64,000 nt of DNA from Helicobacter colisuis (lineage in GTDB: Bacteria; Campylobacterota; Campylobacteria; Campylobacterales; Helicobacteraceae), in NCBI RefSeq assembly GCF_023646285.1, contig NZ_JAMOKX010000005.1:121201-185200 (forward strand). The letters are read 5' to 3'. The position numbers and the translations under genes are program-made. This document shows, piece by piece, positions 45,069 to 53,739 of the stretch. The stretch's first letter is position 1; every line of letters starts with the position of its first letter. Under the pieces are notes generated by a model. That model worked only from the letters and a program-made list of their open reading frames with translations, did no database searches and had not been told where the DNA came from.

Positions 45069-45974
45069 ATGCTTTCAAAGGAAATTTTAGAATTTAGCGA
45101 AATGCGTTATGAAATAAGAGCCTATTTGTGCTTTTTATTACAACGCAATATCAAAAATCATTTGCCCCATATTGAGCTCAATAAAATCATTGATGGTTTG
45201 CATAAAATTGGTAGTGAAATTAGTATTTTTGAGCTTTTATATGTGCTTGATTCAAGTGGAAATTTGACTATAGATGGAATCAGCAATGATTCTTCCATAG
45301 AATGCAAAAAGGGTGAAAATCACAATGACAGAGCCTATTTTTATCGTGCTATCAAAGAAAAAAAATGTATTCTAACAGATCCCTACCCTTCCCTAGCAAG
45401 TGGAAATCTTGTAATCACTGCTTCTTATCCACTCTATAATGATAAGGGCAAACTAATGTATGTTGTCTGCCTTGATATACCTTTGGAAAAAACTTCCCTT
45501 ATTTTACGACCTATGCCACTTTTTGGATTCTTTTCGCATTTCAAAAAGGCTGTTTATTTTATCATCACTTTAGCCTTATTTCTTGTTTGCGGATTATTGC
45601 TTGTAAAAGGCGGTATTAGCATGTGGGAAGCATTGGAGAGATTTAATAGTCTAGATATTAAGGATATTTTTGAAGCCACGATTCTCATCACTCTTTCTTT
45701 GGCTATTTTTGATTTAGTTCGAGCAATCTTTGAAGAAGAAGTGCTTGGAAGACAAAAATCTCAAGATTCTAAAATGGTACATAAAACAATGACGCGCTTT
45801 TTGGGGTCTATTGTGATTGCTCTAGCCATTGAAGCCTTGATGCTAGTTTTTAAATTCACTATTATTGAGCCTGAAAAACTTATCTATGCGGTGTATCTGA
45901 TTGTTGGGGTAACGCTACTACTTGCTGGGCTATCAGTCTATGTGAAATTCACTGCTGGAGCCAGAAAGGATTAA
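45069..45974 (+). CDS. PDC (Cache)-sensor membrane protein
   Basis: This 301-residue protein has a soluble sensor region whose core matches the PDC/Cache fold. It has DRAYFYRAI near residue 92, K-x-x-L-T-D-P-Y-x-S near 104, ITASYPLYNDKGKLMYVV near 119 and a closing L-D-I-P. Three or four membrane helices follow (about 160-180, 210-225, 245-265, 275-293). Unlike chemoreceptors there is no methyl-accepting or kinase output domain. No N-terminal membrane helix precedes the sensor, so its topology is unusual. It is followed 2 bases later by hisH. Confidence 0.72.
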   Translation: MLSKEILEFSEMRYEIRAYLCFLLQRNIKNHLPHIELNKIIDGLHKIGSEISIFELLYVLDSSGNLTIDGISNDSSIECKKGENHNDRAYFYRAIKEKKCILTDPYPSLASGNLVITASYPLYNDKGKLMYVVCLDIPLEKTSLILRPMPLFGFFSHFKKAVYFIITLALFLVCGLLLVKGGISMWEALERFNSLDIKDIFEATILITLSLAIFDLVRAIFEEEVLGRQKSQDSKMVHKTMTRFLGSIVIALAIEALMLVFKFTIIEPEKLIYAVYLIVGVTLLLAGLSVYVKFTAGARKD

Positions 45975-45976
45975 AG

Positions 45977-46588
45977 ATGCTTGGAATTATTGACTATAAT
46001 AGCGGAAACCTAGCAAGTGTGCAAAATGCTATTTTAAAGCTTGGGGGAAAAGTTAGAATTGAACCTAATCCTGCTGAGCTTAAAAACTATGATCGATTAA
46101 TACTCCCTGGCGTTGGAGCCTTTGGTGAAGCTATGGAAAATCTAGAAAAAAGTGGTATGAAAGAATCGATTTTAGAATTTGCAAAAAATGGAAAACCTTT
46201 GCTTGGAATCTGCCTTGGAATGCAACTTTTATTCCAAAAAAGCTATGAGTTTGGGGAGCATTTTGGACTTGGTTTGATAGAGGGCGAAATTATAAAATTT
46301 GATAAAAAATTACTTAAAAAGGATGAGAAGATTCCACATATGGGGTGGAATCTTGTCTATAAAACCCAAAATAGCCCACTTACAAAAGACTTAGAAGAAA
46401 ATTTTTATTTGTATTTTGTGCATAGTTATTACTTGGGTGATTTTAAAAATGCCATTGGAATAAGCCATTATGGAGTAGATTTTGCAGCCTTGGTGCAGAA
46501 AGATAATCTCTTTGGGATTCAGCCACACCCTGAAAAGTCTCACAATATAGGCTTAAAAATTTTAGAAAATTTTCTCAAATTTTCTTAA
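45977..46588 (+). CDS. hisH: Imidazole glycerol phosphate synthase subunit HisH
   Basis: This 203-residue class I glutamine amidotransferase feeds ammonia to HisF in histidine synthesis. The N-terminal G-I-I-D-Y-N-S-G-N-L is typical. The catalytic Cys is in LLGICLGMQLLF near residue 80 and His/Glu are in QPHPEKS near 184. It is followed by hisA; hisF is not in the window. Confidence 0.96.
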   Translation: MLGIIDYNSGNLASVQNAILKLGGKVRIEPNPAELKNYDRLILPGVGAFGEAMENLEKSGMKESILEFAKNGKPLLGICLGMQLLFQKSYEFGEHFGLGLIEGEIIKFDKKLLKKDEKIPHMGWNLVYKTQNSPLTKDLEENFYLYFVHSYYLGDFKNAIGISHYGVDFAALVQKDNLFGIQPHPEKSHNIGLKILENFLKFS

Positions 46589-46628
46589 TCTAACCCTATG
46601 TTTTACACGCAATTAGACTTATCTAGAA

Positions 46629-46634
46629 TATAAT
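46629..46634 (+). promoter_or_regulatory. -10 box upstream of hisA
   Basis: GAA-TATAAT lies about 95 bases before the hisA ATG, in the hisH-hisA gap. It could give hisA its own transcript besides read-through from hisH. The leader between it and hisA has no His-rich peptide. Confidence 0.4.
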
Positions 46635-46729
46635 CTCTTTTTGTTTAAAGCAAAAAAATAGATATGTTCCTATATAATTTTGCGATTAATTTTTCACTTA
46701 ATGTGTTGCGGAACTTTCAAGGACAAAAA

Positions 46730-47437
46730 ATGCAAATTATTCCAGCAATTGATTTAAAAGAAGGCTGTGCTGTAAGGCTTATGCAAGGCAAAATGGAAAG
46801 TGCCAAAATTTATTACAAAAACCCCTTAGAAGTGGTAAAGATTTTTGAAGAAATGGGCGCAGAATATTTACACATTGTTGATTTAGATGGAGCCTTTTGT
46901 GGCAAACCACAAAATAAAGCAGTGATAGAAAATATCGCCAAAAATTCCACACTCAAAATTGAAATTGGTGGTGGAATCCGCAATGAAGAGACTATTAAAG
47001 AATACTTAAATCTTGGGGTAAATCGAATCATACTAGGCTCCATTGCTCTAAAAGATCCTAAGTTTGCCAAAGAAATGGCACAAAAATATCCTATTATCAT
47101 TGGGATTGATGCCAAAGATGGAAAAGTTGCCACAGAAGGTTGGGATCAGGTGGGTAGAGTGCTTGCAAGTGAATTTGCAAAAGAATTTCAAAACAGCCCT
47201 ATAGAAGCGATTATTTGCACAGATATTAGCAATGATGGAATGCTTAATGGAATCAATATTGATTTTACCAAAGAAATCGCCCAAAGTAGCGGTAAATTTA
47301 CTCTTGCAAGTGGTGGATTATCGTGCCTAGAAGATCTAGAGAAGCTCTATCTTTCTAAAATAGATGGCGTAATTGTAGGCAAAGCTTTCTATGAAAAAAA
47401 GCTTGATCTAAAAGAAGCCTTTAGAAAATTTAAATAA
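46730..47437 (+). CDS. hisA: ProFAR isomerase
   Basis: This 235-residue TIM-barrel isomerase of histidine synthesis has I-P-A-I-D-L-K-E-G at residues 4-12, L-H-I-V-D-L-D-G-A near 46, G-G-G-I-R near 80 and a second phosphate loop A-S-G-G-L near 202. The frame stays open back to 46664. The ATG at 46730 has AAGGA at good spacing and starts exactly at the conserved barrel strand, so it is preferred. Confidence 0.96.
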   Translation: MQIIPAIDLKEGCAVRLMQGKMESAKIYYKNPLEVVKIFEEMGAEYLHIVDLDGAFCGKPQNKAVIENIAKNSTLKIEIGGGIRNEETIKEYLNLGVNRIILGSIALKDPKFAKEMAQKYPIIIGIDAKDGKVATEGWDQVGRVLASEFAKEFQNSPIEAIICTDISNDGMLNGINIDFTKEIAQSSGKFTLASGGLSCLEDLEKLYLSKIDGVIVGKAFYEKKLDLKEAFRKFK

Positions 47438-47496
47438 CAAAATCCCGTGGGATCAAAAAATTTAATTGTAGCTTATGGTAAATTTTGCTATGATAT

Positions 47497-47502
47497 TATA
47501 AT
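47497..47502 (+). promoter_or_regulatory. -10 box of the cheY operon
   Basis: TATAAT in an AT-rich context, with a TG dinucleotide a few bases upstream, lies about 50 bases before cheY. It is a fair candidate for the promoter of the cheY-prmA-ftsH-psd-like-pssA run. Confidence 0.5.
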
Positions 47503-47548
47503 ATTTTTATAATGAAATTTATTTTTAGCTAGTAATAAGGAGTTTGCT

Positions 47549-47923
47549 TTGAAAATGGTTGTTGTTGATGATAGTTCTACGATGAGAAGAATCATAAAAA
47601 ACACACTTGCAAGATTAGGTTATAATGATATTTTAGAGGGAGAAAATGGTCTTGAAGGTTGGGATCAGATGAATGCTAATCCTGATGTAAAAGTTTTGAT
47701 CACCGATTGGAATATGCCTGAAATGAATGGTTTAGACTTAGTTAAAAAAGTTCGTGCCGATGAGAGATTTAAAGATATTCCTATTATTATGGTTACCACA
47801 GAGGGAGGAAAAGCAGAGGTTATTACAGCTCTCAAAGCAGGGGTTAATAACTACATAGTCAAACCATTTACCCCACAAGTTCTAAAAGAAAAATTAGAAG
47901 TTGTATTAGGTGTAAATGACTAA
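47549..47923 (+). CDS. cheY: Chemotaxis response regulator CheY
   Basis: This 124-residue single receiver domain signals to the flagellar switch. The acidic pocket is V-D-D-S near residue 7, the phospho-Asp is in LITDWNMPEMNG near 53, the switch Thr is in M-V-T-T-E near 83 and Lys is in V-K-P-F near 105. The start is TTG at 47549 with AAGGAG seven bases upstream. This gives the same 124 residues as the H. pylori protein as I recall it, whereas ATG at 47555 would lose two. It heads a conserved operon. Confidence 0.95.
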   Translation: MKMVVVDDSSTMRRIIKNTLARLGYNDILEGENGLEGWDQMNANPDVKVLITDWNMPEMNGLDLVKKVRADERFKDIPIIMVTTEGGKAEVITALKAGVNNYIVKPFTPQVLKEKLEVVLGVND

Positions 47924-47925
47924 CA

Positions 47926-48780
47926 ATGGGATCTTATAATTGCCTCAATATCAAAGTTGATAAATTTTTATGGCTTTTTGAGAATAAGGCATTAGAAATC
48001 ACCAAAGAAGCCATTGAAGAAATTGAAAATGGCTTTATTATTCGCACTCATCAAGACATCAATACCATTCAAAAGCAATTAGAAAGCTATAGCAAAGAGC
48101 TTGAAGATCTTATGCAAGAAAAAATTCATCTTGAATTTGAATCAAGCGCTCAAAAAAATGAAGATTGGATCACAAAATATCGCGATTCCATACAACCCAT
48201 TGAATGTGGAAAATATTATATTTATCCCCCTTGGTTTTCTCCCAAAACCGATAAACTCAATCTCATTATTGAACCTGCACTAGCCTTTGGAAGTGGGCAT
48301 CATGGTAGCACTTTTGGTTGCCTAGAAGCACTTAATAAACTCTCTTTAGAAAATAAAACTCTCCTAGATGTGGGCTGTGGAAGTGGAATCTTGGCTATTG
48401 CTGCTAAAAAAAGTGGTGCTGAAGTTTGGTGCTGCGACACTGATGAAATAGCAGTGAATGCCACCAAAGACAATGCAAAAAAAAACAATCTTACTTTAGA
48501 TAGAGTTTTCTTGGGATCCATTGACAAAATAGCTGACAAAAAAGATTGCTTTGATGTTGTAGTTGCTAACATTCTAGCCGACATTATTGTAGCATTGCCT
48601 TTAGATTCGTATGTTAAACAAGATGGGATATTAATCTTATCAGGGATTTTAGAAAAATATACAAAAAAAGTCCTTGATAAGTTTAAAAACTTAGAATTAC
48701 TTACCCAAAATAATCATCAAGAATGGGTAACTTTAACCTTCAAAAAATACAAGGATAATAATGCAACGACAAGACAATAA
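47926..48780 (+). CDS. prmA: Ribosomal protein L11 methyltransferase
   Basis: This 284-residue class I SAM methyltransferase has an N-terminal L11-recognition domain to about residue 110. F-G-S-G-H-H-G-S-T near 122 and motif I LLDVGCGSGILAIAA near 144 follow, then V-V-A-N-I-L-A-D near 212, where N-I-L-A marks PrmA. It overlaps ftsH by 20 bases and follows cheY by 2, so all three are coupled. Confidence 0.94.
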   Translation: MGSYNCLNIKVDKFLWLFENKALEITKEAIEEIENGFIIRTHQDINTIQKQLESYSKELEDLMQEKIHLEFESSAQKNEDWITKYRDSIQPIECGKYYIYPPWFSPKTDKLNLIIEPALAFGSGHHGSTFGCLEALNKLSLENKTLLDVGCGSGILAIAAKKSGAEVWCCDTDEIAVNATKDNAKKNNLTLDRVFLGSIDKIADKKDCFDVVVANILADIIVALPLDSYVKQDGILILSGILEKYTKKVLDKFKNLELLTQNNHQEWVTLTFKKYKDNNATTRQ

Positions 48781-50692
48781 TCAAAATCAACCACAAGATA
48801 AAAAACCTAATAATTTTTTCAATCAGAATCCTCTTTTGATGTTTGTTATTTTTGCAATCATTGCTATTGTTGTTTTTCGCTTCATGTCCCCAAATGGCGA
48901 AGTAAGCAGACTAAGCGGTGCAAATACTACTAAAACTATCAACTATTATGAGCTAAAAAAACTCATTGAAAATAAACAAGTGGATTTTGTTGCCATTGGA
49001 CAAACCAATATCAAGGCAACTTCAAACAACGAAAATGGAAAAATTGTCTATAATGCTCAAAGAGTAAGTCCGGATAATACGCTAATTCCTTTGTTAGATG
49101 AAAAAGGTGTGGAATACACTGGCTATAGCGAGAGTAATTGGCTTAGCGATATGCTCTTTGGTTGGGTATTGCCCATCTTTATTTTCTTTGCAATTTGGAT
49201 GTTCTTAGCCAATCGTATGCAAAAAAATATGGGAAGTGGAATATTGGGATTTGGAAGCTCAAGAAAGCTTGTCAATTCAGAAAAACCTAATGTTAAATTT
49301 GATGATATGGCAGGAAATGCAGAAGCTAAAGATGAAGTAGTAGAGATTGTAGATTTTCTAAAGAATCCTGAGCGTTACGCTGCACTTGGGGCTAAAATAC
49401 CTAAAGGTGTTCTATTAGTGGGACCTCCAGGAACAGGTAAAACACTTCTTGCAAAAGCTGTAGCAGGTGAAGCCAATGTTCCATTTTTTTCAGTTAGCGG
49501 AAGTAGCTTCATTGAAATGTTCGTAGGTGTTGGGGCAAGTAGAGTAAGAGACTTGTTTGAAAATGCCAAAAAAGAAGCACCAAGCATCATCTTTATTGAT
49601 GAAATTGATGCCATTGGTAAAAGTCGCGCTAATGGAATGGTGGGTGGAGGAAATGATGAGCGCGAACAAACACTCAATCAACTTTTAGCCGAAATGGATG
49701 GATTTAATTCTGATTCCTCCCCTGTTATCGTGCTTGCAGCAACTAACCGACCTGAAGTTTTAGATCCTGCTCTCTTGCGTCCAGGTAGATTTGATAGGCA
49801 AGTTTTAGTAGATAAACCTGATTTTGAAGGTAGAGTGGAGATTCTAAAAGTGCATATCAAAAATATCAAACTTGCTCGCAATGTTGATTTATTTGAAGTT
49901 TCAAAACTAACAGCCGGACTTGCAGGAGCAGACTTGGCTAATATTGTTAATGAAGCCGCACTTCTTGCAGGAAGAAACGATAAAAAAGAAGTTGAACAAA
50001 GCGACTTTTTAGAAGCAGTGGAAAGAAGTATTGCAGGATTGGAGAAAAAATCTCGCAGAATCTCTCCAAAAGAGAAAAAAATTGTTGCCTACCACGAAAG
50101 CGGACACGCACTTATAGCAGAAATCACTAAAGGGGCAAAAAAGGTAACCAAAGTATCTATTATTCCACGCGGTTTGGCAGCGCTTGGATACACACTTAAT
50201 ACGCCTGAAGAAAACAAATATCTGATGCAAAAGCACGAACTACTTGCTGAAGTGGATGTTTTACTCGGTGGAAGGGCAGCTGAAGCGGTATTTTTAGGCG
50301 AAATTTCTACCGGAGCTAGTAATGACTTAGAGAGAGCCACAGACATTATTAAAGCTATGGTAAGCTATTATGGAATGACTGATGTAGCTGGGCTTATGGT
50401 GCTAGAGAAACAACGCAATGTTTTTTTAAATGGCGGATTAGGCAGCACAAGAGAATATAGCGAGGAAATGGCACAAAAAATGGATTCTTATATTAAAACT
50501 ATTCTTAATGAGCGTTTTGAAGCTGTAAAAGAATCGCTAGAAACTTATAGAGAAGCTATTGAAAATATCGTTAAAGAACTTTTTGAAAAAGAAAATATTG
50601 ATGGGGAGAAAGTGCGAGAAATCATTACGGAGTATGAAAAGGCTCATAATTTAGAAAGTAGAATTATTAAAGAAGAAAAAGAGGAAGCCTAA
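48761..50692 (+). CDS. ftsH: ATP-dependent zinc metalloprotease FtsH
   Basis: This 643-residue membrane AAA+ protease has two helices (about 24-42 and 127-146) flanking a periplasmic loop. Walker A GPPGTGKT is near residue 221, Walker B is in [11 protein letters not shown] near 274 and second region of homology is in L-L-R-P-G-R-F-D-R. The zinc site H-E-S-G-H is near 445, and a C-terminal coiled tail follows. It degrades membrane and regulatory proteins. It starts inside the end of prmA. Confidence 0.97.
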   Translation: MQRQDNNQNQPQDKKPNNFFNQNPLLMFVIFAIIAIVVFRFMSPNGEVSRLSGANTTKTINYYELKKLIENKQVDFVAIGQTNIKATSNNENGKIVYNAQRVSPDNTLIPLLDEKGVEYTGYSESNWLSDMLFGWVLPIFIFFAIWMFLANRMQKNMGSGILGFGSSRKLVNSEKPNVKFDDMAGNAEAKDEVVEIVDFLKNPERYAALGAKIPKGVLLVGPPGTGKTLLAKAVAGEANVPFFSVSGSSFIEMFVGVGASRVRDLFENAKKEAPSIIFIDEIDAIGKSRANGMVGGGNDEREQTLNQLLAEMDGFNSDSSPVIVLAATNRPEVLDPALLRPGRFDRQVLVDKPDFEGRVEILKVHIKNIKLARNVDLFEVSKLTAGLAGADLANIVNEAALLAGRNDKKEVEQSDFLEAVERSIAGLEKKSRRISPKEKKIVAYHESGHALIAEITKGAKKVTKVSIIPRGLAALGYTLNTPEENKYLMQKHELLAEVDVLLGGRAAEAVFLGEISTGASNDLERATDIIKAMVSYYGMTDVAGLMVLEKQRNVFLNGGLGSTREYSEEMAQKMDSYIKTILNERFEAVKESLETYREAIENIVKELFEKENIDGEKVREIITEYEKAHNLESRIIKEEKEEA

Positions 50693-50704
50693 AAAGGAGC
50701 CATA

Positions 50705-51307
50705 TTGAAAACAACAACACAAATTATTGCAAAAGAAGGTTGGAAGCCTATTATTATCACTTTAATTGTGTTATTTTTTTGTTGGTTATTGAGTTGGAAA
50801 TTCATTGGCTTTTTGGCTTTTGCATTTTTATTATCCTTTCTTTATTTTTATTATAATCCTGAAAGAATCGCACAAGACATTTCAGAAGATGTCATTTTAG
50901 CACCCATTGATGGAATCATCACTCACATAGAAAACCAAGAGAATAATCTCTTAATAACAATCAAAAAGCCCATTTGCTTTTGCGGATTGATACGAATGCC
51001 TTTTAATGGCGTAGCCAAAAAAGTCTATCATATCCGTGGCTTAGCCAATGCTCAAGAATCAACGGGTGAGAAAATATGCTTGGAGTTTGGCAAGTCTAAA
51101 AATCATACTTCACTCATTTTGTATCCCAAAATCTGTCCGCGCAATCTTTTTATTTATTTTAGCGATTCTAATTTTAGAGAAGGAGAGCGAATTGGCTTTT
51201 TTTTAAAAGGAATTGCTAAATTACAATTACCCAAAAATGTAGAAATTAAAGTCTCCATAGGCGATAAAATTTTAGCTGGTTCTAGTATAGTGGGGTATAT
51301 CCGCTAA
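50705..51307 (+). CDS. Phosphatidylserine decarboxylase-like protein lacking the pyruvoyl serine
   Basis: This 200-residue protein has two N-terminal membrane helices (about residues 15-58). A domain like short (archaeal-type) phosphatidylserine decarboxylases follows, with LAPIDGIITHIE near 68. The region around 160-195 reads EGERIGFF-L-K-G-I-A, then QLPKNVEIKVSIGDKILAG. In active enzymes the Gly here is followed by the Ser that self-cleaves to pyruvoyl. In this protein it is Ile, so autocatalysis should be impossible. It lies just upstream of pssA, overlapping it by one base. It is probably a structural or regulatory relative, with the true psd elsewhere. Confidence 0.75.
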   Translation: MKTTTQIIAKEGWKPIIITLIVLFFCWLLSWKFIGFLAFAFLLSFLYFYYNPERIAQDISEDVILAPIDGIITHIENQENNLLITIKKPICFCGLIRMPFNGVAKKVYHIRGLANAQESTGEKICLEFGKSKNHTSLILYPKICPRNLFIYFSDSNFREGERIGFFLKGIAKLQLPKNVEIKVSIGDKILAGSSIVGYIR

Positions 51308-52038
51308 TGAAAATTGATCCTTTGTATATTTTGCCAAATTTTTTCACAGGGGCAAGTATTTATCTTGGAGTCCTAAGCATTACCTATGCAACAATGGGGA
51401 GATTCCAATTGGCTTGTTGGCTTGTGCTATTAAGCTTAATCTTTGATGGATTAGATGGGCGTGTTGCAAGACTAACTGGCACCACAAGTAAATTTGGTGT
51501 GGAGTTTGATTCATTGGCTGATATTGTAGCTTTTGGCGTAGCACCTGCTATGATTTTATTTACTTATATTGGCTATATGTATGGGAAGCTAGGAATCGTT
51601 GTCTCTGGACTTTATGTGGTCTTTGGGGCAATTAGACTTGCGCGATTTAATGTAACAACTAGCCAAAATGAACCCAATGTTTTTATAGGATTACCCATTC
51701 CTGCTGCAGCGGTTTTTGTAGTTAGTTGGTTATTGCTTGAAATGGGATACCTTCAAAAATACTTTGAAAATCCAAAAATAATCTCGCCATTTTTATTAAT
51801 AGCAAGTTTAATAGTAGCTTTGTTAATGGTGAGTAACATTCGCTATCCTAGTTTTAAAAAATTAAATTTTGAAAAAATAAGTTTTGGTAAAATCATTGTT
51901 TTTTTGATGATAATTTTGGCAATTCTCTTTGCTTATCCTATCTTAAGCATTACGATTCTAATCACTTGCTATGTCCTTTTTGGTCCTAGTAGAGCCTTAT
52001 ATTATCTCACTAAGCATTTTATGGAGAAAAGAAAATGA
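51307..52038 (+). CDS. pssA: CDP-diacylglycerol--serine O-phosphatidyltransferase
   Basis: This 243-residue integral membrane enzyme makes phosphatidylserine, precursor of phosphatidylethanolamine. The CDP-alcohol phosphatidyltransferase signature D-G-x2-A-R-x8-G-x3-D-x3-D is met by DGLDGRVARLTGTTSKFGVE followed by F-D-S-L-A-D near residues 49-72. About six membrane helices are present. The stop codon overlaps the start of the Leu-rich leader ORF (ATGA at 52035-52038). Confidence 0.95.
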   Translation: MKIDPLYILPNFFTGASIYLGVLSITYATMGRFQLACWLVLLSLIFDGLDGRVARLTGTTSKFGVEFDSLADIVAFGVAPAMILFTYIGYMYGKLGIVVSGLYVVFGAIRLARFNVTTSQNEPNVFIGLPIPAAAVFVVSWLLLEMGYLQKYFENPKIISPFLLIASLIVALLMVSNIRYPSFKKLNFEKISFGKIIVFLMIILAILFAYPILSITILITCYVLFGPSRALYYLTKHFMEKRK

Positions 52039-52118
52039 GAATGTCTTACACGCGACATTATGGTAATGCATATAAAAATCTTTTAACTCTGTCATTACTA
52101 CTACCGCTGGGAATCTGA
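52035..52118 (+). CDS. Putative leucine leader peptide (27 residues) upstream of leuA
   Basis: The ORF starts ATG at 52035 (overlapping the pssA stop as ATGA), with GGAG at 52023-52026 eight bases upstream, and stops at 52116-52118. The peptide is MRMSYTRHYGN followed by AYKNLLTLSLLLPLGI. Seven of the ten residues 16-25 are Leu (CTT, TTA, CTG, TTA, CTA, CTA, CTG). It lies 55 bases before leuA, whose enzyme commits carbon to leucine. This is what a translation-sensing attenuator looks like: scarce Leu-tRNA stalls the ribosome on these codons and changes downstream folding. An alternative start is ATG at 52041. The regulatory role is inferred; no experimental support is known to me. Confidence 0.72.
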   Translation: MRMSYTRHYGNAYKNLLTLSLLLPLGI

Positions 52119-52136
52119 TATTTAATTCTCGCTTTT
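52061..52136 (+). promoter_or_regulatory. Candidate attenuator hairpins in the leuA leader
   Basis: Two stems overlap the leader ORF. The first pairs TGGTAATG (52061-52068) with CATTACTA (52093-52100), which includes several Leu codons. The second pairs 52108-52114 (TGGGAAT) with 52125-52131 (ATTCTCG), with two wobble pairs, and is followed by CTTTT at 52132-52136. A ribosome stalled on the Leu codons would melt the first stem and could alter the second. The T-run is short, so intrinsic termination is uncertain and Rho- or translation-based control remains possible. Confidence 0.45.
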
Positions 52137-52173
52137 CAAAAATAATGAATATAATTTTTTTAAGGATATACTA

Positions 52174-53697
52174 ATGGAAATGATAAAAATTTTTGATACC
52201 ACTTTAAGAGATGGTGAGCAAAGCCCTGGCGCTTCAATGAATACAGAAGAAAAAGTCAAACTTGCTTTGCAATTAGAAAAATTGGGTGTAGATATTATTG
52301 AAGCAGGTTTTGCCGCAGCTAGCCCTGGAGATTTTGAAGCGATTTCAAGAATCTCTGAAACACTCAAAGAAAGCACCATATGCTCCCTTGCGCGAGCTGT
52401 TCCAAAAGACATTGAATTAGCTGCAAAAGCACTAGAAAAGGCAAAACATAAGCGAATCCACACTTTTATTGCAACAAGCCCCATACACATGGAATACAAG
52501 CTCAAAATGCAACCCGATGAAGTCATTAAACGCGCCATAGAAGCTGTCAAACTTGCAAGAAGCTTGTGTGAAGATATAGAGTTTAGTTGCGAAGATGCGT
52601 GTCGTAGTGATATTGGGTTTTTAAAGGAAGTTGCTTTAGCGGTGATTGAAGCAGGAGCAACAACACTTAATCTCCCTGATACAGTGGGTTATCGTTTGCC
52701 TAATGAAATTGGAGAAATGATAAGAGAAATGAAAACTTGCGTTGGTGATCGTGCGATTTTATCAGTGCATTGCCACAATGACTTAGGCTTGGCAGTCTCT
52801 AATTCTATTGCAGGGATTCAAAATGGTGCAAGACAGCTTGAATGCACAATTAATGGACTTGGAGAGCGTGCAGGAAACACAGCCTTAGAAGAAGTAGTTA
52901 TGATTCTAAAAACGCGCAAAGATGTTTTTGGTAATCTAGATACAAGAATCAAAACCAAAGAAATTTATGCTACTAGCAAACTTGTTGCAGACATTACAGG
53001 CATTAGACCACAGCCCAACAAAGCTATTGTAGGTAAAAATGCGTTTGCTCATGAAAGTGGAATCCATCAAGATGGTATGTTAAAGCACCCAGAAACTTAT
53101 GAGATTATGAAATCTAGCGATATTGGAATTCCGCAAGAAAATGGCTTGGTGCTTGGCAAACATAGTGGTAGAGCTGCTTTTAAAGATAAATTGGCAAGTT
53201 TAGGATTTGATGAAATTTCACAAGAAGAACTTGATAATGCCTTTGAAAAATTTAAGATTCTTTGCGATAAGAAAAAAGAAATCTATGATGAGGATATTCG
53301 CTCTATCCTAACTGATCAAACTAGCAAAATTCCACAAATCTTTGAATTAATTAGTTTGCAAATTAGTAGCGATTCTAATGGTGTGCCTTATGCTGCAATT
53401 TCTATCCAAAAAGATGGTAGAAGTCGCATTGACGCTGCTATTGGAAATGGAAGCGTTGATGCGATTTTAAAAACCATTGATAGGGTTAGCGGCTATAATG
53501 GCGTCCTAAAAGACTACAAAGTAGAAGCGGTGAGTGAGGGCAAAGATGCCTTGGCTAAAGTTGTTGTTAAAGTAGAGTTTGAATCAAATAAACCTGCATT
53601 TATTGGTCATGGTTTGCATTTAGATACTTTGCAAGCAACGGCTAAAGCATATATTGGTGCATTAAACAGCTATCTCTCGATGCAAAATTTAATGTAA
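52174..53697 (+). CDS. leuA: 2-isopropylmalate synthase
   Basis: This 507-residue enzyme joins acetyl-CoA and 2-oxoisovalerate, the first committed step to leucine. It has [16 protein letters not shown] at residues 6-21, [15 protein letters not shown] near 200 (His-x-His-type metal site) and [15 protein letters not shown] near 287. The C-terminal LeuA dimer domain beyond about 390 normally binds leucine for feedback inhibition. AAGGA lies before the ATG. It is preceded by a Leu-rich leader ORF and is separated by about 7 kb from leuB-leuD. Confidence 0.97.
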   Translation: MEMIKIFDTTLRDGEQSPGASMNTEEKVKLALQLEKLGVDIIEAGFAAASPGDFEAISRISETLKESTICSLARAVPKDIELAAKALEKAKHKRIHTFIATSPIHMEYKLKMQPDEVIKRAIEAVKLARSLCEDIEFSCEDACRSDIGFLKEVALAVIEAGATTLNLPDTVGYRLPNEIGEMIREMKTCVGDRAILSVHCHNDLGLAVSNSIAGIQNGARQLECTINGLGERAGNTALEEVVMILKTRKDVFGNLDTRIKTKEIYATSKLVADITGIRPQPNKAIVGKNAFAHESGIHQDGMLKHPETYEIMKSSDIGIPQENGLVLGKHSGRAAFKDKLASLGFDEISQEELDNAFEKFKILCDKKKEIYDEDIRSILTDQTSKIPQIFELISLQISSDSNGVPYAAISIQKDGRSRIDAAIGNGSVDAILKTIDRVSGYNGVLKDYKVEAVSEGKDALAKVVVKVEFESNKPAFIGHGLHLDTLQATAKAYIGALNSYLSMQNLM

Positions 53698-53739
53698 AAT
53701 CTATAACATTAAAACAATAAGTTCTAATAGGAATATAAA

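Noticed and set aside
47442..47453. ATCCC/GGGAT hairpin after hisA as a terminator
   Set aside because: The loop is only two bases and no T-run follows on the plus strand; too weak to call.
50705..51307. Calling this gene psd (active phosphatidylserine decarboxylase)
   Set aside because: The G-S self-cleavage site of the short-form family reads G-I here, so an active assignment is not supported.
52150..52155. TATAAT as the leuA promoter
   Set aside because: It lies only 19 bases before the leuA ATG and 7 bases before its ribosome site, leaving almost no leader. AT-rich sequence gives such matches by chance. It is kept only as a possible rival to the attenuator reading.
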